In this document: piece after piece, positions 14,806 through 26,019 of the stretch
Position numbering within the stretch: the first letter of the stretch is position 1
How the letters are laid out: each line of letters opens with the position of its first letter
Origin: Marasmius tenuissimus
Taxonomy: Eukaryota; Basidiomycota; Agaricomycetes; Agaricales; Marasmiaceae
Assembly: GCA_029532415.1 (NCBI GenBank)
Contig: JAQOTA010000015.1
Coordinates: 930,001 to 994,000 of the forward strand
Reading direction: 5' to 3'
DNA length: 64,000 bases
Notes under the pieces: model-generated
Databases searched by the model: none
Told to the model about the DNA's origin: nothing
The model's input: only the letters and a program-made list of their open reading frames with translations
Made by a program: the position numbers and the translations under genes

Positions 14806-15658
14806 TATAACAACTTCAATGACACGCCTTCACGAAAAACACAAGTTCCGGGGGTTTCGCGAACGTCAGGTTTACTACCATGTATTTTTATTACTTGAAG
14901 GAACGAACGAACATCATGATTGCTCATCGTCCGATCTTACTATCACACTTTCTGTACTATACCTCTGTTAGGATTCACAACAATCATCTAGACGCAAAGA
15001 GTAGTTGGCCATACCCTCGCACGCAAACACAAGCCTCCAATACCACTTTGATGCACCCGTTCACGAGTCTCATACGTAGGTCACTGGGAGGATCACAGTA
15101 GAGACAGTCGGACGAAATTTGACACATATGTACCAGAATTGGGGCATCGACATGTTCGGTATTCGACATTCAACGCAATGCAGAGTCTGGGCCCGCATCG
15201 ATATACTACTTGTCCAGCGCCCAGTCAGGCTTGTCCGGGGTCGATCTGACGATCTCCGAGATGGAAAGGAGGCTTGAGTGGTGGCGTACACTAGCCTGTA
15301 GGTCACTTCAACCCCGAGGCAAGCTCTCAATTTCGACGTGTAGGTCACAGGAACCCACGGGTTCCGGGTCCTGACACTCTTTCGTCGTGTTAGGTCGCCA
15401 TACATCGTCCTCGGAGTAAGGCTCTTGTCAAGTACGTGGGCGCATATGAGTAAGGGTACCTGCTCAGCGCGCCACAACGAATGGTTGGATTTCATGTGAG
15501 GTCGACCTCAAACGATTAGATGCTGTAGAAAACCGCTCACTTTGAAACGAAGCAAGAACTGCAGATATAGATACTATAGTAGAAATACAACGTGGGCGCA
15601 ACGCAGCGATAGCCACCAAAAACGAGCCGGAAAGTTGACACCAACGGGCGGGACCGGT
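14806..15658. other. Intergenic region between convergent MCT-type transporter and FEN1
   Basis: No gene recognised; the antisense frame at 15070-15495 has no domain. The octamer TAGGTCAC occurs three times (15076, 15299, 15341), and a 16-nt palindromic GGAACCC/GGGTTCC pair lies near 15350-15365. Their meaning is unknown. Confidence 0.4.
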
Positions 15659-17512
15659 CTATTTTTTCGATGTCTTCGATTTTTTGGACTTTGAACCACT
15701 GTCGGGTTCTTCTCCCTAACCGGCGCAGAGCAAATTAGTCACTACGAACTAAGTCAAGCTACATCATCAAGACGAACCTTCCTCTTCGTGGCACCCTTCT
15801 TTCCCTTATCGTCTTTTCCGCCTTTGGCTCCTGCACCTTTCTTCGAAGGCTCGGGCTTTTCCTTGGGTTTGACTGTAAAAAAGCCATCTAAGCGCCCCTG
15901 CTGCTTAGCATTCAAAAACTTCTGGAGCTTCTCGGCCCCTTTTCGAACACGTTCCTCATTAAAACCCTTTTCAGTCACAAGGAACTGTACCAGTCCATCC
16001 ATGTCTGGGTTGCCCCACTCAAGCTGAAGATAGAACGCAAATAAGCCTTCTGCCGCGACAGATTAATGGAAAGACGGAAGAAGGACGGGATGTTTTATGG
16101 TGCGTCAGAATGCGTTTGAATCTCACCTCAACCTGATCTGCAGGGGTAACGTCAGGTGTTTCGAATAAGCGCTTGGCTTCCTCCCAGGGCCAATCTTCCG
16201 GCATCGAAACACCTCCCTTGCCCTTACCCTTTCCGCCGCCTTTAGTTTTCGACGCCTTCCCTTTGCCCTTCTTCGAGGTCGCTTTCTCCTTGCCCTTGGG
16301 TTTGTTGGGCTTCTCATCCTCTGAGCCAGAACCCATCTCGATGTCTTCACCCTCTTTCGCATCCTTTGCATCCTCATCCTCGACGTCTGGTCGTTCGACA
16401 TCGGAAGTCGGTGCTGGTTCATCACCTTCGCCCTCAGATTCCGAGTCCGAGGGAGCCGCAGCGGCGGCGGCAGCAGCCTTCTCTGCATCCCTGCAGGTGT
16501 GAAAACCATAAGCTACAAGCCGAGCAGAACGACGGAGATTTATGCCTACTTTGCTCGCAGATGCTTCACTACACCTGCCAGTCCTTCGTGTTCTCTGATA
16601 AGTTTCAGTGCGGACTTGGGTCCGACGCCTTTGATAGGCTCCAAATAGTCGCAGCCCAAAAGTATACACAGGTCAATGAACTGGTGGGCTGTTGTGAGTA
16701 GAAGGCAATCTCATACAATATGAACGACACAAACCTGGCTCATGTCCATGTTCAATCCCTCTAACGCGACCTTGAGATTGATCTCACTAATAGGTTGCTT
16801 CTTGGCTTCGGAGAAGGTAAGATGCCTGAATAGAATGGGTGCGTTGAAGGTGAGGGTATCCATATCTTCTGAGCCAGCGGCGTAGACTTTGCCACCCCGA
16901 GCGAGTTCAGCGCACTGCGCCTCCGCTTCTGAAGGTGCCTGTAAGAGTTCAACAGCACGCTGATGAGAAGCTAAGCGAGTGGCGTACTGTTATGACGGGA
17001 ATACCCATGAGCTTGAGCAGCCTGACGCATTCTTCGTTGTGCTGCCTCGTCACCTTTACCGTCCGTCGTGAGAAACGGTCCACGTCCTCAGCCGTTCCAA
17101 CTTCCTTTGCCTCTTCTCCTTCTTCCTTTGCTTCTTCTCTTCTTGCGAAACGTTTGGATAACTAGATATGCCGAATAAGTCTTCCACTCGACTGCGAACG
17201 AAACGAAATCCAAGCACGTACCACACCCTTTTTTAACTCTGGTGGCTTGCCATCGAATACATAGCAAGGTTTTATCCCATTCTCAACGATCCGTATTGTC
17301 CGGTAGAAGAAGCCCATGAGATGGCTGGTCGTTTCTCCAGCATCGTTGGTGAGCATTTCGCCGTCCCGTTGACGAACTGCTATGAGAAATTGGTAGATGG
17401 ACATGGATGCATCTATTGCAACTTTTCGACCAAATAGTGTCTTTATGTCATGCTCTTTGATTGCGTGAGGAGCATGTTCAGATATGAGACCCGTAAGACC
17501 CTTGATGCCCAT
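15659..17512 (-). CDS. RAD27: Flap endonuclease 1 (FEN1/Rad27)
   Basis: Structure-specific nuclease that removes 5' flaps in Okazaki-fragment maturation and long-patch base excision repair. It starts [20 protein letters not shown] at 17512. The N-domain includes [19 protein letters not shown] and [13 protein letters not shown], followed by the I-domain with acidic ligands and a helix-hairpin-helix ([18 protein letters not shown]). The PCNA-binding box QGRLDGFF lies near 15880. A frame ending shortly after RLDDVA (TGA at 15754) is probably not the true end: splicing 15716-15762 (47 nt) joins RLDD in phase to [18 protein letters not shown] and TAG at 15659-15661, a basic tail usual for FEN1. 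Unusually, a low-complexity insert of about 95 residues (Ala run, acidic, then Lys/Gly-rich) interrupts the protein between HLRAK and [15 protein letters not shown]. Confidence 0.92.
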
Positions 17513-17847
17513 GTTGACGAAGAAGACGTTGAAACAGGTTGAAACGCGTGACCTAACGCGACCGTGACAACCACGACACAGAAACCTAACCCTAAGTTGC
17601 AGCAGGACTCCTGAAGCCTTTGAACGAACATTGAACATTGGATGAATCATGATTGAATGGGATACATAGTGGATCGTAAAATTGTGCTGTCTGTAATATA
17701 CACATGTTGTCTTTTGCTATCACAGATCCAGTCAGAAAAGCATTCTCCTCATCCTCTCCATCCCCATGTAGCACAAAATCTGGTTAATCGTGGATCCCGA
17801 TTGAAGGGGTGCACGAAAGCATCCTTCACTGCAGTGCCCACGATCTA
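17513..17847. other. Short intergenic region, FEN1 promoter
   Basis: Upstream of FEN1 and downstream of the permease gene, both on the minus strand. No additional gene seen. Confidence 0.5.
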
Positions 17848-19717
17848 CTATTTCTTCGGTTCGCTTTTCACGTCCTCCACCTGTTCTATCCCAACTTCCT
17901 TCTCCTCGTCCATGCTCGACTCATTACTACGTCTCTTCCTCAACTCGTCTTCCAATATAGGCTTCCTCCTCAATTGTGCCCATACGACCGTATGCATGGG
18001 CTTCATAAACAACGCATCCATCTCCTCGAGCTTGAGGCCCTTCGTCTCAGGAACGAAGAAGAATGCCCAAATCCCCATACACACCAACACCGTCGAAAAG
18101 AAAAAGTAGGCACCATATCCCAGATCAGAAATCATATACGGCGTGCTCCGAGCGATGATGAACGATCCGAGCCAGGTGACTGCAGTGGTGAGAGCGACAC
18201 ACAACATCCGGATATCTAGAGGGAAGATTTCTGACGCGTAGGTCCACGTGATGCCTTGCCAAGTCGCGCAAATGATAAAGCCGTTCACGTAGACGCACAC
18301 GATGGCTAAATAGCCCCATCCATCGCGAGTGACTTCTCCTCTTGCAGCTGCACCAGCGGGATCGGATCGCATAACGTAGCCACCGATATACCACATAGGA
18401 ATGCAGCCCAGAAGGGCACCCCATATGAGACCCTTGCGACGACCCACACGCTCGACAACGACGAAGGTGAAGGCCAACATTCCAAGTGTTTTGGCTATGC
18501 CATAGAATCCAGTCGAAAAGAGTTTCGTAGACGTGCCAATAATACCAATGGTTTCGAATATACGCGGAGCATAGTAGGTGATGATGTTGACCTATGCAGA
18601 TGTTCAGCACATTTGTGTAGACACGAAATCGACGGAACTTACTCCGGTGAAGCTTTGGAGAAACATGAGTGTCACGCCGATACCGAAGCGATTGCGGGTT
18701 CCCTTTTGGAACAGCTTCCTGACCTGCTCTTTCTTGCTAAGACGATTCGTGCTACGTTCCTCCACCTGTTTCCGGATGTCTTCCATCTCCTGTCGGATGT
18801 AGGCGTCGCCGGGAGGTAGACCACGAATTCTCGTCAAAACTCGTTCGGTACCCTCAAAATCACCGCCTCTTGCTAGCCAACGTGGCGACTCGGGACACCA
18901 GAACATACCAGCAAAAAGAATAACGCCAGGAAGGAGCTGAATGGCCAGAGGCACAACCCACTGCGCATGGTTCTCGACGTTGATGGTCCGATCGGCGGCG
19001 TAGTTTATCCAGAATCCCAACATGCCACCACCCTGGCTGGCAATCTCGAAAATGCCGACAAGGCGACCTCGTATTGACGGGGGCGCTGTTTCCGAAATGT
19101 AGACTGGTGCTACCAAAGAGCATGCCCCAATACCAAGACCTGCGACAGCACGCCCACCATAGATCATATTCAGGCTCCCTTGTGAGGCAGTCATGAGGGT
19201 ACCTCCGATGAGAAACACCAGCATAGCGGCCATGACAGCCCTCTTACGACCAAACTTCTCGGCGAGAGGAAAGGTCAGGAGGGCCCCTATACAACATCCA
19301 GCCTAACCAAAGAAAAACGGGTGTCTGATCAATGAGGGCTGACGGCCAGGACAAGTGCCGCGTACCTGGAATGTGGAGACGATGTTTCCTTGTATCGTAT
19401 CCCGGTCCGTCTTTGTGACCTCATCCAGGCGAAAGTCGCGAATGAATGAATTCAACGCCATCGTACCGCCAATGACGGCTTTAAATGAAGATACAATCAA
19501 TACGTTGCTACCACTAATCAACACCGCGGGAAGAACTGACCTGTGTCATAGCCCACTGTGAATGTTCCAGTCAGTCAGAATGGGGTAGGATAAAAGATTC
19601 GGGTTCGAACGTACTCGCCAAGGCCGTCATGGACGTTATAAGAGCGATGAGGTGAATTCGCCAGTTTCGGACCTCAGGGGGATCGTTCGTTCCTGTAGCA
19701 TGAGTACTCCAACCCAT
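17848..19717 (-). CDS. MFS sugar/quinate-type permease
   Basis: Twelve-helix sugar-porter-family transporter, closest in feel to quinate permeases and hexose transporters. The start MGWSTHATGTNDPPEVRNWR at 19717 is followed by short exons. Sugar-porter signatures include GGRAVAGLGIGACSLVAPVY, ISETAPPSIRGRLVGIFEI, CPESPRWLARGG, the VVERVGRRKG loop and the terminal PETKGLKLEEMDALF. The loop IPMWYIGGYVMRSDP resembles the QutD/quinate branch. The tail is acidic and basic (EEKEVGIEQVEDVKSEPKK). At least four introns lie between 18590 and 19690. Its position in the same block as an intradiol dioxygenase and a Zn2Cys6 regulator makes an aromatic or alicyclic acid a reasonable substrate guess, but sequence alone cannot separate this from a sugar. 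Confidence 0.85.
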
Positions 19718-20278
19718 GGCTCAGATGGTTTTAGTGTGAGCGATGCAGCCTGAGGCAAACTCTCAAAGAAATCTCAACGATGGAATATTTATACCACAGC
19801 GCCAAGCTCTTCCCAATGCGGTGAAGACTTGCACATGACAAGTGGGATGATACAGTGCATCACCTGGAGAGGGTTCTGGAGTAGTAAAGTCTTGGCATCA
19901 ATACAGTAGTTTGGGTCGTTTAAAGCCCTACCCGGTCATCTGGGAGCATCCTCAGCATGGTCGTCCCGTCGTCCGACACTGACAAACGCGATCCTGAGGG
20001 AAGAAAGGACGTAAACGCCGTCAGGTGCGTTGGTCTCGGGCCTCGGAAGAGGTATTTCAGGCCATGGAAGTTAGAAAACACAGTTTCCAAAGCGCCAAAT
20101 CGAGTAAATCCCGAGAGGCGAAGGAACAACGGAAGGATATCTGACTTCACCGGGGCAATCAGCACGACGACTAAGGTCGCCCTGCGAGAATGCCTCGTCG
20201 CGCGCGAAGAAACTTCCATGCGCCATAGCTGGTGTTCGATAAGAATGGTGGCGTACTCGCATCCGGGAGAAACCATGC
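19718..20278. other. Region between unrecognised gene and permease
   Basis: No gene recognised. It probably contains the permease promoter and the 3' end of the upstream gene. The minus-strand frame at 19920-20276 overlaps the end of the neighbouring model and has no domain I can name. Confidence 0.35.
19787..19793 (-). promoter_or_regulatory. TATA-like element of the permease gene
   Basis: TATAAAT on the minus strand, about 70 nt upstream of the ATG at 19717. Confidence 0.4.
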
Positions 20279-22000
20279 TCAGGCGTATTCGTCATAGATG
20301 GATCCCAAAATAGGTGCACCGGCAAACGGTAGCAGAGTGGGGGAACGAGAGAGAGGCGAATAGAGCAAAATGGAGTGATCCTGAGGCACAGTCTACAGAT
20401 GGACGCAAGCAGAAGGAAAGAAGGGTTGAGATGTAACAGTTAGTCTCGGGCTCAAGAAGTGGCGAGATTTCACTCACACCATCGGCTTCTTGTGGCATCT
20501 CCCCAATGGGCCAATGAAACTCCCCGGGCCTGAGGGTTTTTCTTCGACTTCCTCCCCATGTGTATCCCGCGATGTCATTGACTATATCCCTCCTCCACTT
20601 GGAAAGATCTCCAAGGTGTTCCGTGTATCCGACGCGACCCGTAGTTAATTCATGGACCCCAGCAGGGATGATTGTTGCGTGAATGGTACTGTCCACTTGG
20701 TAACTAGGGAATCGAATCAGGCGATTCAAAGGTGATCATGCTGGAAGAGTTTACCCTACCTCCGCTTCCGATGCATCCAATACAACAGTAGCTGACTCCC
20801 GGTGAATTTTCCTGTCTGTTCTCTCCCAACCGTTGCCTCCATGATCAAGACTCAAACGAAGACATCCAGATTGATTAACTTGTAGTCTGCTGGATCTTGA
20901 AAGCCTTTTAAACGACCTATTCAGGGCTTCGAAACGCCGCATTCACCTTTTTCCGACCATCTTGAAGTACAATGGTTCGTTAAACCCCTTCCCATAGCAC
21001 ATGTAGTGGTCGAACGTTGAAGTTTCGAGTCGAAGTATCGAGGAACGTCCTTCCCATTTCGGTCAGCGCTCTGTCTTCTGACACCGTTCCCGACGCCAGC
21101 ATTGACACGGGGCTGTGAGTGTAAAACTGCATATCCTAGAAATTCGTGGTTAGATACAAGTTGCGGAGAGGAAGAACATCAAGGTGGTGGGTACGATACG
21201 GGCGCCCAAGTCACGAGAGATCGAATCACCCGTTCGTTATTTAGCGCCCGTTTGCCTTGAACTCGAACGACGAACAATCACCTCACCTGTTCATGATCAG
21301 TCGGGTTCCGTTCACACCGGCTTTCTATCTCGTATGCCACACGTTTACTGTGTTGCCAATGATTGTACCAAGGCAAGGGATTGACGATCCCCGCATGTTC
21401 GAGTCCCGACTGAGGGCTAAAACTTAGATTGCGAGCTATCGTGAGTCTTCTTCCATCGGCATACGATCAGTACCACCAACCAACTAATGGTACCTTCAAG
21501 CTTCGGGTCTCAAGGTCCCAGGGCTGGTGGATTCGATGAAACTTGTACGAACTCGGACTCCCTCCACCTAACTCAGTAGGATTCTGGTGTGATTTCGCCT
21601 CATACATGAGATTCTCCGCAGGGAACCCTTCCGAATCTGCAATTACAAACAACACGTCGGTCATACCTCAGAAAAAGTGAGTAATACATAGACCTCCTCG
21701 GGATCCTAGTGTCAGCGTCAGCAGCAGGTCAACGGCGAATCATTAATCAGATCCTCATTACATGACAAGGTATGGAGCTTCCCATTCTATGAATACCATG
21801 AGAGTTCATTGTTAACGGGCCCACTTAAGGCCGTATAGGATGTTTCGGACATCACCTCTCGATCCCAGACGCAACTAGCACTTAGCCCTCCCTCCGCGTT
21901 CTTGATTACCCAAGAGGCCAATCGATAACCTGACGTTGGCCCGATGCAATATAGAACAATCAGAGGATCATGCAGTATCTCTCAATTCTACTGAACTCCC
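20279..22000 (-). CDS. Unrecognised multi-exon gene, possibly damaged
   Basis: I do not recognise this protein. Successive minus-strand exon-like blocks with plausible GT-AG borders are visible. In order they are: IVLYCIGPTSGYRLASWVIK (about 21965-21900) continuing to GPVNNELSW; SEGFPAENLMYEAKSHQNPT to PWDLETRSLK (about 21625-21500); GLEHAGIVNPLPWYNHWQHS to NPTDHEQ (about 21405-21285); MQFYTHSPVSMLASGTVSED onward (about 21135-20980); SGCLRLSLDHGGNGWERTDR to DASEAE (about 20865-20740); YQVDSTIHATIIPAGVHELT to MPQEADG (about 20705-20485); and TVPQDHSILLYSPLSRSPTL ending in TGA at 20279-20281. No block looks like repeat debris. However, the joins near 21780-21630 and 20980-20940 do not splice cleanly, and no start codon is clear. 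It could be a real enzyme gene with wrong borders, two genes, or a decaying gene. The 5' limit is approximate. Confidence 0.4.
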
Positions 22001-22514
22001 GCGCCCTCTTAGCACTGCTATATCCTTTCGTTGTCAGCAAGTCTATCTTTGGAGACCGGGACATGGAGGGTTACTCTGGAGCAACAAAAAGCCAGGGCTG
22101 TGGTAGATGATGAATTGACAGTCCATTGAAGTAGTTGAGTATTAGTCTACTCGAGCTCTCGGCTCTAATCTATCGTCTCACAGGACGGCTGACTGTTTTG
22201 CACAGTCAGAGTCATCGCGTCGCCTGTGACAGGCGTGGAACTTCAGTCGAGTTCTGCAGCAGACCTCGTCTGGATCTAGGAAATGGCTTGTTCCAGCTTT
22301 CATCAGGGTATATTGCCAAGATTCATATAGACGCCTCCGAGGACCCGAGTCACGACATCCCATCGCCAGTTTGGGGCTAGTACTTATATCCCGATCCATT
22401 TCTGGATTCCAATTGAATGGTTGGATGGTATCCGGATTCCGTACGACGGAAACTCAGGAAGGGCTGTGTGGTTCATATGGCCGTTTTGTACCCGGACGCT
22501 GAATTTCGCAAATC
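22001..22514. other. Divergent promoter region before the Zn2Cys6 regulator
   Basis: No gene recognised. It lies between the unrecognised minus-strand gene and the regulator at 22515, so it may hold shared control elements. No clear TATA box. Confidence 0.35.
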
Positions 22515-25500
22515 ATGTCGGAAGACCCCTCCCCTTCACCCCCAAATGCTCAGCCAAAGAAGTCTCAAGCAACCTCCTGTGCCGAATGTCGACGATTGAA
22601 GCTCAAGTATGCGTCTAGTCAAGATATTCTTATTCAATCCTGTTAATCGGCGCCTTTTCCATAGGTGTGACCGCGTGTTTCCGTGTTCTTCGTGTATTCG
22701 GAGAGGATGCGCCAATCTCTGCCCAACTGGTACACTCGAGAAGGGCAAGAGAGGATTCTTGAAGCGGCTCGAGCAGTCACTTCCCTCGCTGATAAATAGG
22801 AATGGTATCGGCCCGAACTCTGGAGGACCGACGACGGAGGTAGCGATGTTTGTGGCAAGAGATGCAGCCATGTCAAAAAGAATCCAGGAGCTGGAGACTG
22901 CTTTGATCGAGTACGTTATCTGAAGACAGGTCTGCGACCCACCTGGCTGACGCATCTTTCCTTAGTGCCGGAGTACCAGTACCAGGACTTCCTCATGCGG
23001 TGGCCAAACGGACAAACGCTGCGAATCGCAAGAGGAGCAGAAGCTCCTCGACCAGGGAGGCTTACACTGATACTGAGCACCCCTTTTCTTTCAATGGAAG
23101 TCCTGAATTCACGGACGTAACGATGGGGCTCGGAACTTTGACCATAGACCCTCTCAACAGAGCGAAATACATAGGTCTCTCTGGGGCCTCCGCTTTCCTT
23201 TCTCCCGATACTTGGTCTACCATTTATAGTCAAAGGCAAGAAAACGAGGTGATTGGTCTACAGAAAGCCACTGTTTTTCCCTCTCTGACACGCCCTCATA
23301 CCTCACAGACCGATGCAGATTACGCATCTGGAAACGAAATTCAGCTCAAGCTCTTGTCGAAGATGTCCGTTCTGCCCCCGTACGACGAGGCAATTCGACT
23401 CTCCGGTCTGTACTTCTTCAACAACTCGTTCATGTACGAGATCGTTCCAGAAGAAATCTTCATGAAGGGTCATCTACCCACCACATACGAACGATTCACA
23501 GTTCCTGGTGAACATGTAGCTCCGGATACTCTCTCTCTCGTTTGCATGGTTTTGGCATTGGGGCAATATTTCGACCTCTCACGACCCCTAGAAGAGATCT
23601 ACCCGCGAGTCGCAAACCTATTTGACGTGGCCGTCTACACTCTGAACATCAGCAATACCGTCAATGGGGCCACGACTCCAAGAACGATCCAGGGGGTGCA
23701 AGCCCTCCACCTTATGGCTACGTACCAGATCACTTTGAGAGGTGACGCGGGAGTGGAAGCTGGTTGGCAGATCCTAGGTATGGTTAGTCGATCTCTTCAG
23801 GCGCAGGGTCTGCATCGTGATGGATCGAGATGGGGTCTTTCGCCCTGCGAATTGGAGGAAAGGAGGAGAGTGTTCTGGGAGACTTATACATTCGATCGCA
23901 TGGTGCGTTTGACTTTATCAGCTCCGTTATTAGCCCTTTGATAGCCCGGTCTTGTTAGCAATCCTTCGCTCTGGGCCGCCCGTACTCCCTGGCTGGTACG
24001 CATCACGATTGCGAGATGCCCGCCACAAGCGACCATTCCCTCCCCTCCGACCATGACAACTCCAACACCTTCTCCCATACCCGATTCCATCATCATAAAT
24101 TTCGCTGGGCGATCCTCATCGGCCGAATAGTCGATCTGGCCTTTTCGACCAAACAGCTCACTTACGACATTATCAAGAAGGTCGACAGAGAGATAAACGA
24201 TTATTACTTCTCTCTTCCACCCTGGATTCGATGTCCTGCCGTGACCCGCCCAGTAGAGGACAATGTGTGGGAACGAGTATGCCCAAAGGCACATTCTCGC
24301 CCACATGGGACTTCGCCTGACTTCTTGACTGGCCTCGGAAAGGCAGAGGATCAGCGTCGGGACGCCCAGATATACACTCTATCAGTCAACATCTTTGTTG
24401 CGATACTGCTTTTGCATCGAGGACCTTTCTGTAAAGCTTTAATTTTGGAACCTCAGGAGCTTGTGCGCTCACCGTACGAGTCCAGTGTCTCCCGCGTTAC
24501 TTCGGTACGTCGATAAAAATTTTCCCTCCCGAAACCCATCTCACGTAGCAACGGTACAGGCAGCAACCTCGATCATAAACATAGCGCGGGGTCTTTATGT
24601 TTTGCATCCCGGTATGTCGTAAATCGTATCAGGCTATTGTTATCGTACTCAGTTGCACCCCCCCAGCACACACGACGCGGGTCTGGCACTGGCTCTTCCA
24701 TGTTTTCACTGCAGCAGTTTGCCAAGCGGTGTTTGTAACCACTGCGCCGTTCCATCCATTGGCACCTCAAGCCCTCAAGAGTCTTAAGGTTGCTCTCGAA
24801 CTGTTTGAAAGAGCGGAGACGAGGGTCCAAGTTTTGGCAAGAGGGAGACTAGAGGCTCTCTCACAGAAGGCGTCCGCGGCTATGGACAGGTATATGTCAT
24901 CGTCTTTTGCTAAATCGCGAACAGGGCGGGACGTACCTAATGGCATGGGCCCGGCGCTGCGAGGTGGCCTCCCCTTTCCCTTAGCGTCACCAGCCGCCCT
25001 CAAAAACCTCTCAACGGGATCATCACTGGATGTCTGCCCAACATGTTCAACGGAAGACTTCCTAGGAACTTCAACAAAATTGGTTCGGATGGGATCGCCA
25101 GTCCCTTCTAGCGTTAGCTCGGGTGGCTCAGGCTCCAGCCCTGGAGGTACCTCTGCACCATCGCCGCCGACGTCCACAACATCCTCGCCATCAAGCGATG
25201 TACCTTCCCAGCATGCCGCCCACCCCCAGCGTAATCACGACCGAGGGGAGGGCCCTGGCGACGATGGGAGACACCAACAGCATTACCAACAGCATCACCG
25301 ACAGCAACGCGACCGTCGCCCTTCCATGGATTCCCTCGATATCTTCTCGCAGGCACCAGCGAACCACTTCGATCCGTGGTTCCAGACGTTCACGACAATA
25401 ACGAACGAAAGAAACCAAGATGACACACCAGTCCCGCCACCGTCTAACGTGAAATGGACAGGATCTTCCAACCCTCAACCGGAGCCACAGCTAACGAACG

Positions 25501-25796
25501 GGGGGAACTTCAACGATCACTCACATCCAGCTCCTTACGATCCGAACTCGTACAACGATCTGGATTACACTGGTGACACAGCGGACGTACGAGAGCTCTC
25601 GAGCTTACTCGAATGGAGAAACTCGATTGCCACTGGCGCCAACGCGAATCCGAGTCAGCGGAACGGACATGAGATGCACCAGAGCGACGCCTATGATTTT
25701 AGTGGCGGCGGTTCGAATGTGTTCGATTCGTCAAATTTCATGCAGGAACCGGGGGCCGGTGATCGGTGGTTCCAAAGCAGCAACTTTTCTTCGTAG
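22515..25796 (+). CDS. Zn2Cys6 fungal-specific transcription factor
   Basis: Nuclear regulator with an N-terminal Zn2Cys6 cluster and a central fungal-specific transcription-factor domain. It starts MSEDPSPSPPN at 22515. The cluster C-x2-C-x6-C-x5-C-x2-C-x8-C runs from CAECRRLKLK to CDRVFPCSSCIRRGCANLC, split by an intron at about 22609-22664. A basic linker and a short coiled region (ARDAAMSKRIQELETALIE) follow. The middle domain includes LSGLYFFNNSFMYEIVPEEI, LVCMVLALGQYFDLSRPLEE, QGLHRDGSRWGLSPCELEER and RRRVFWETYTFDRM, the family's signature. The C-terminal ~300 residues are Ser/Pro/Asn/Gln-rich and probably activate transcription. Introns fall near 22920-22965, 23900-23958, 24505-24560 and 24610-24670. 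It faces the intradiol dioxygenase and may control this block. Confidence 0.85.
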
Positions 25797-26019
25797 GCCT
25801 GGATCCCCATTGGGCTCTCGGGTGAAATATGTTGTCCTTTTTGTATATGTTGCCTGTGCTCTCGTGCTCCGTTATATATGTATTTGTATCTGTTCTCGAT
25901 AATACTGATAAAGTACAGTCGTATTCACGAACATTGATTCAATAGTACATTCAGTCCAACTTCCACCTTTGGTGACATCAAATATTTAGGACCCACAAAG
26001 GCCCACAACGCCGTTTCGA

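Noticed and set aside
15350..15365. GGAACCC/GGGTTCC palindrome and TAGGTCAC octamers as operator sites
   Set aside because: They lie between convergent genes, away from a start codon, and are too short to support a call.
15754..15766. Stop of FEN1 at 15754 as the true end
   Set aside because: Splicing 15716-15762 in phase gives the basic tail expected for the family.
20279..22000. Assignment of the unknown gene to DUF2264 or a BNR/sialidase-like family
   Set aside because: Short resemblances (an SLDHGGNGW block, a VDSTIHATIIP block) were not supported by the order or spacing of the other exons.
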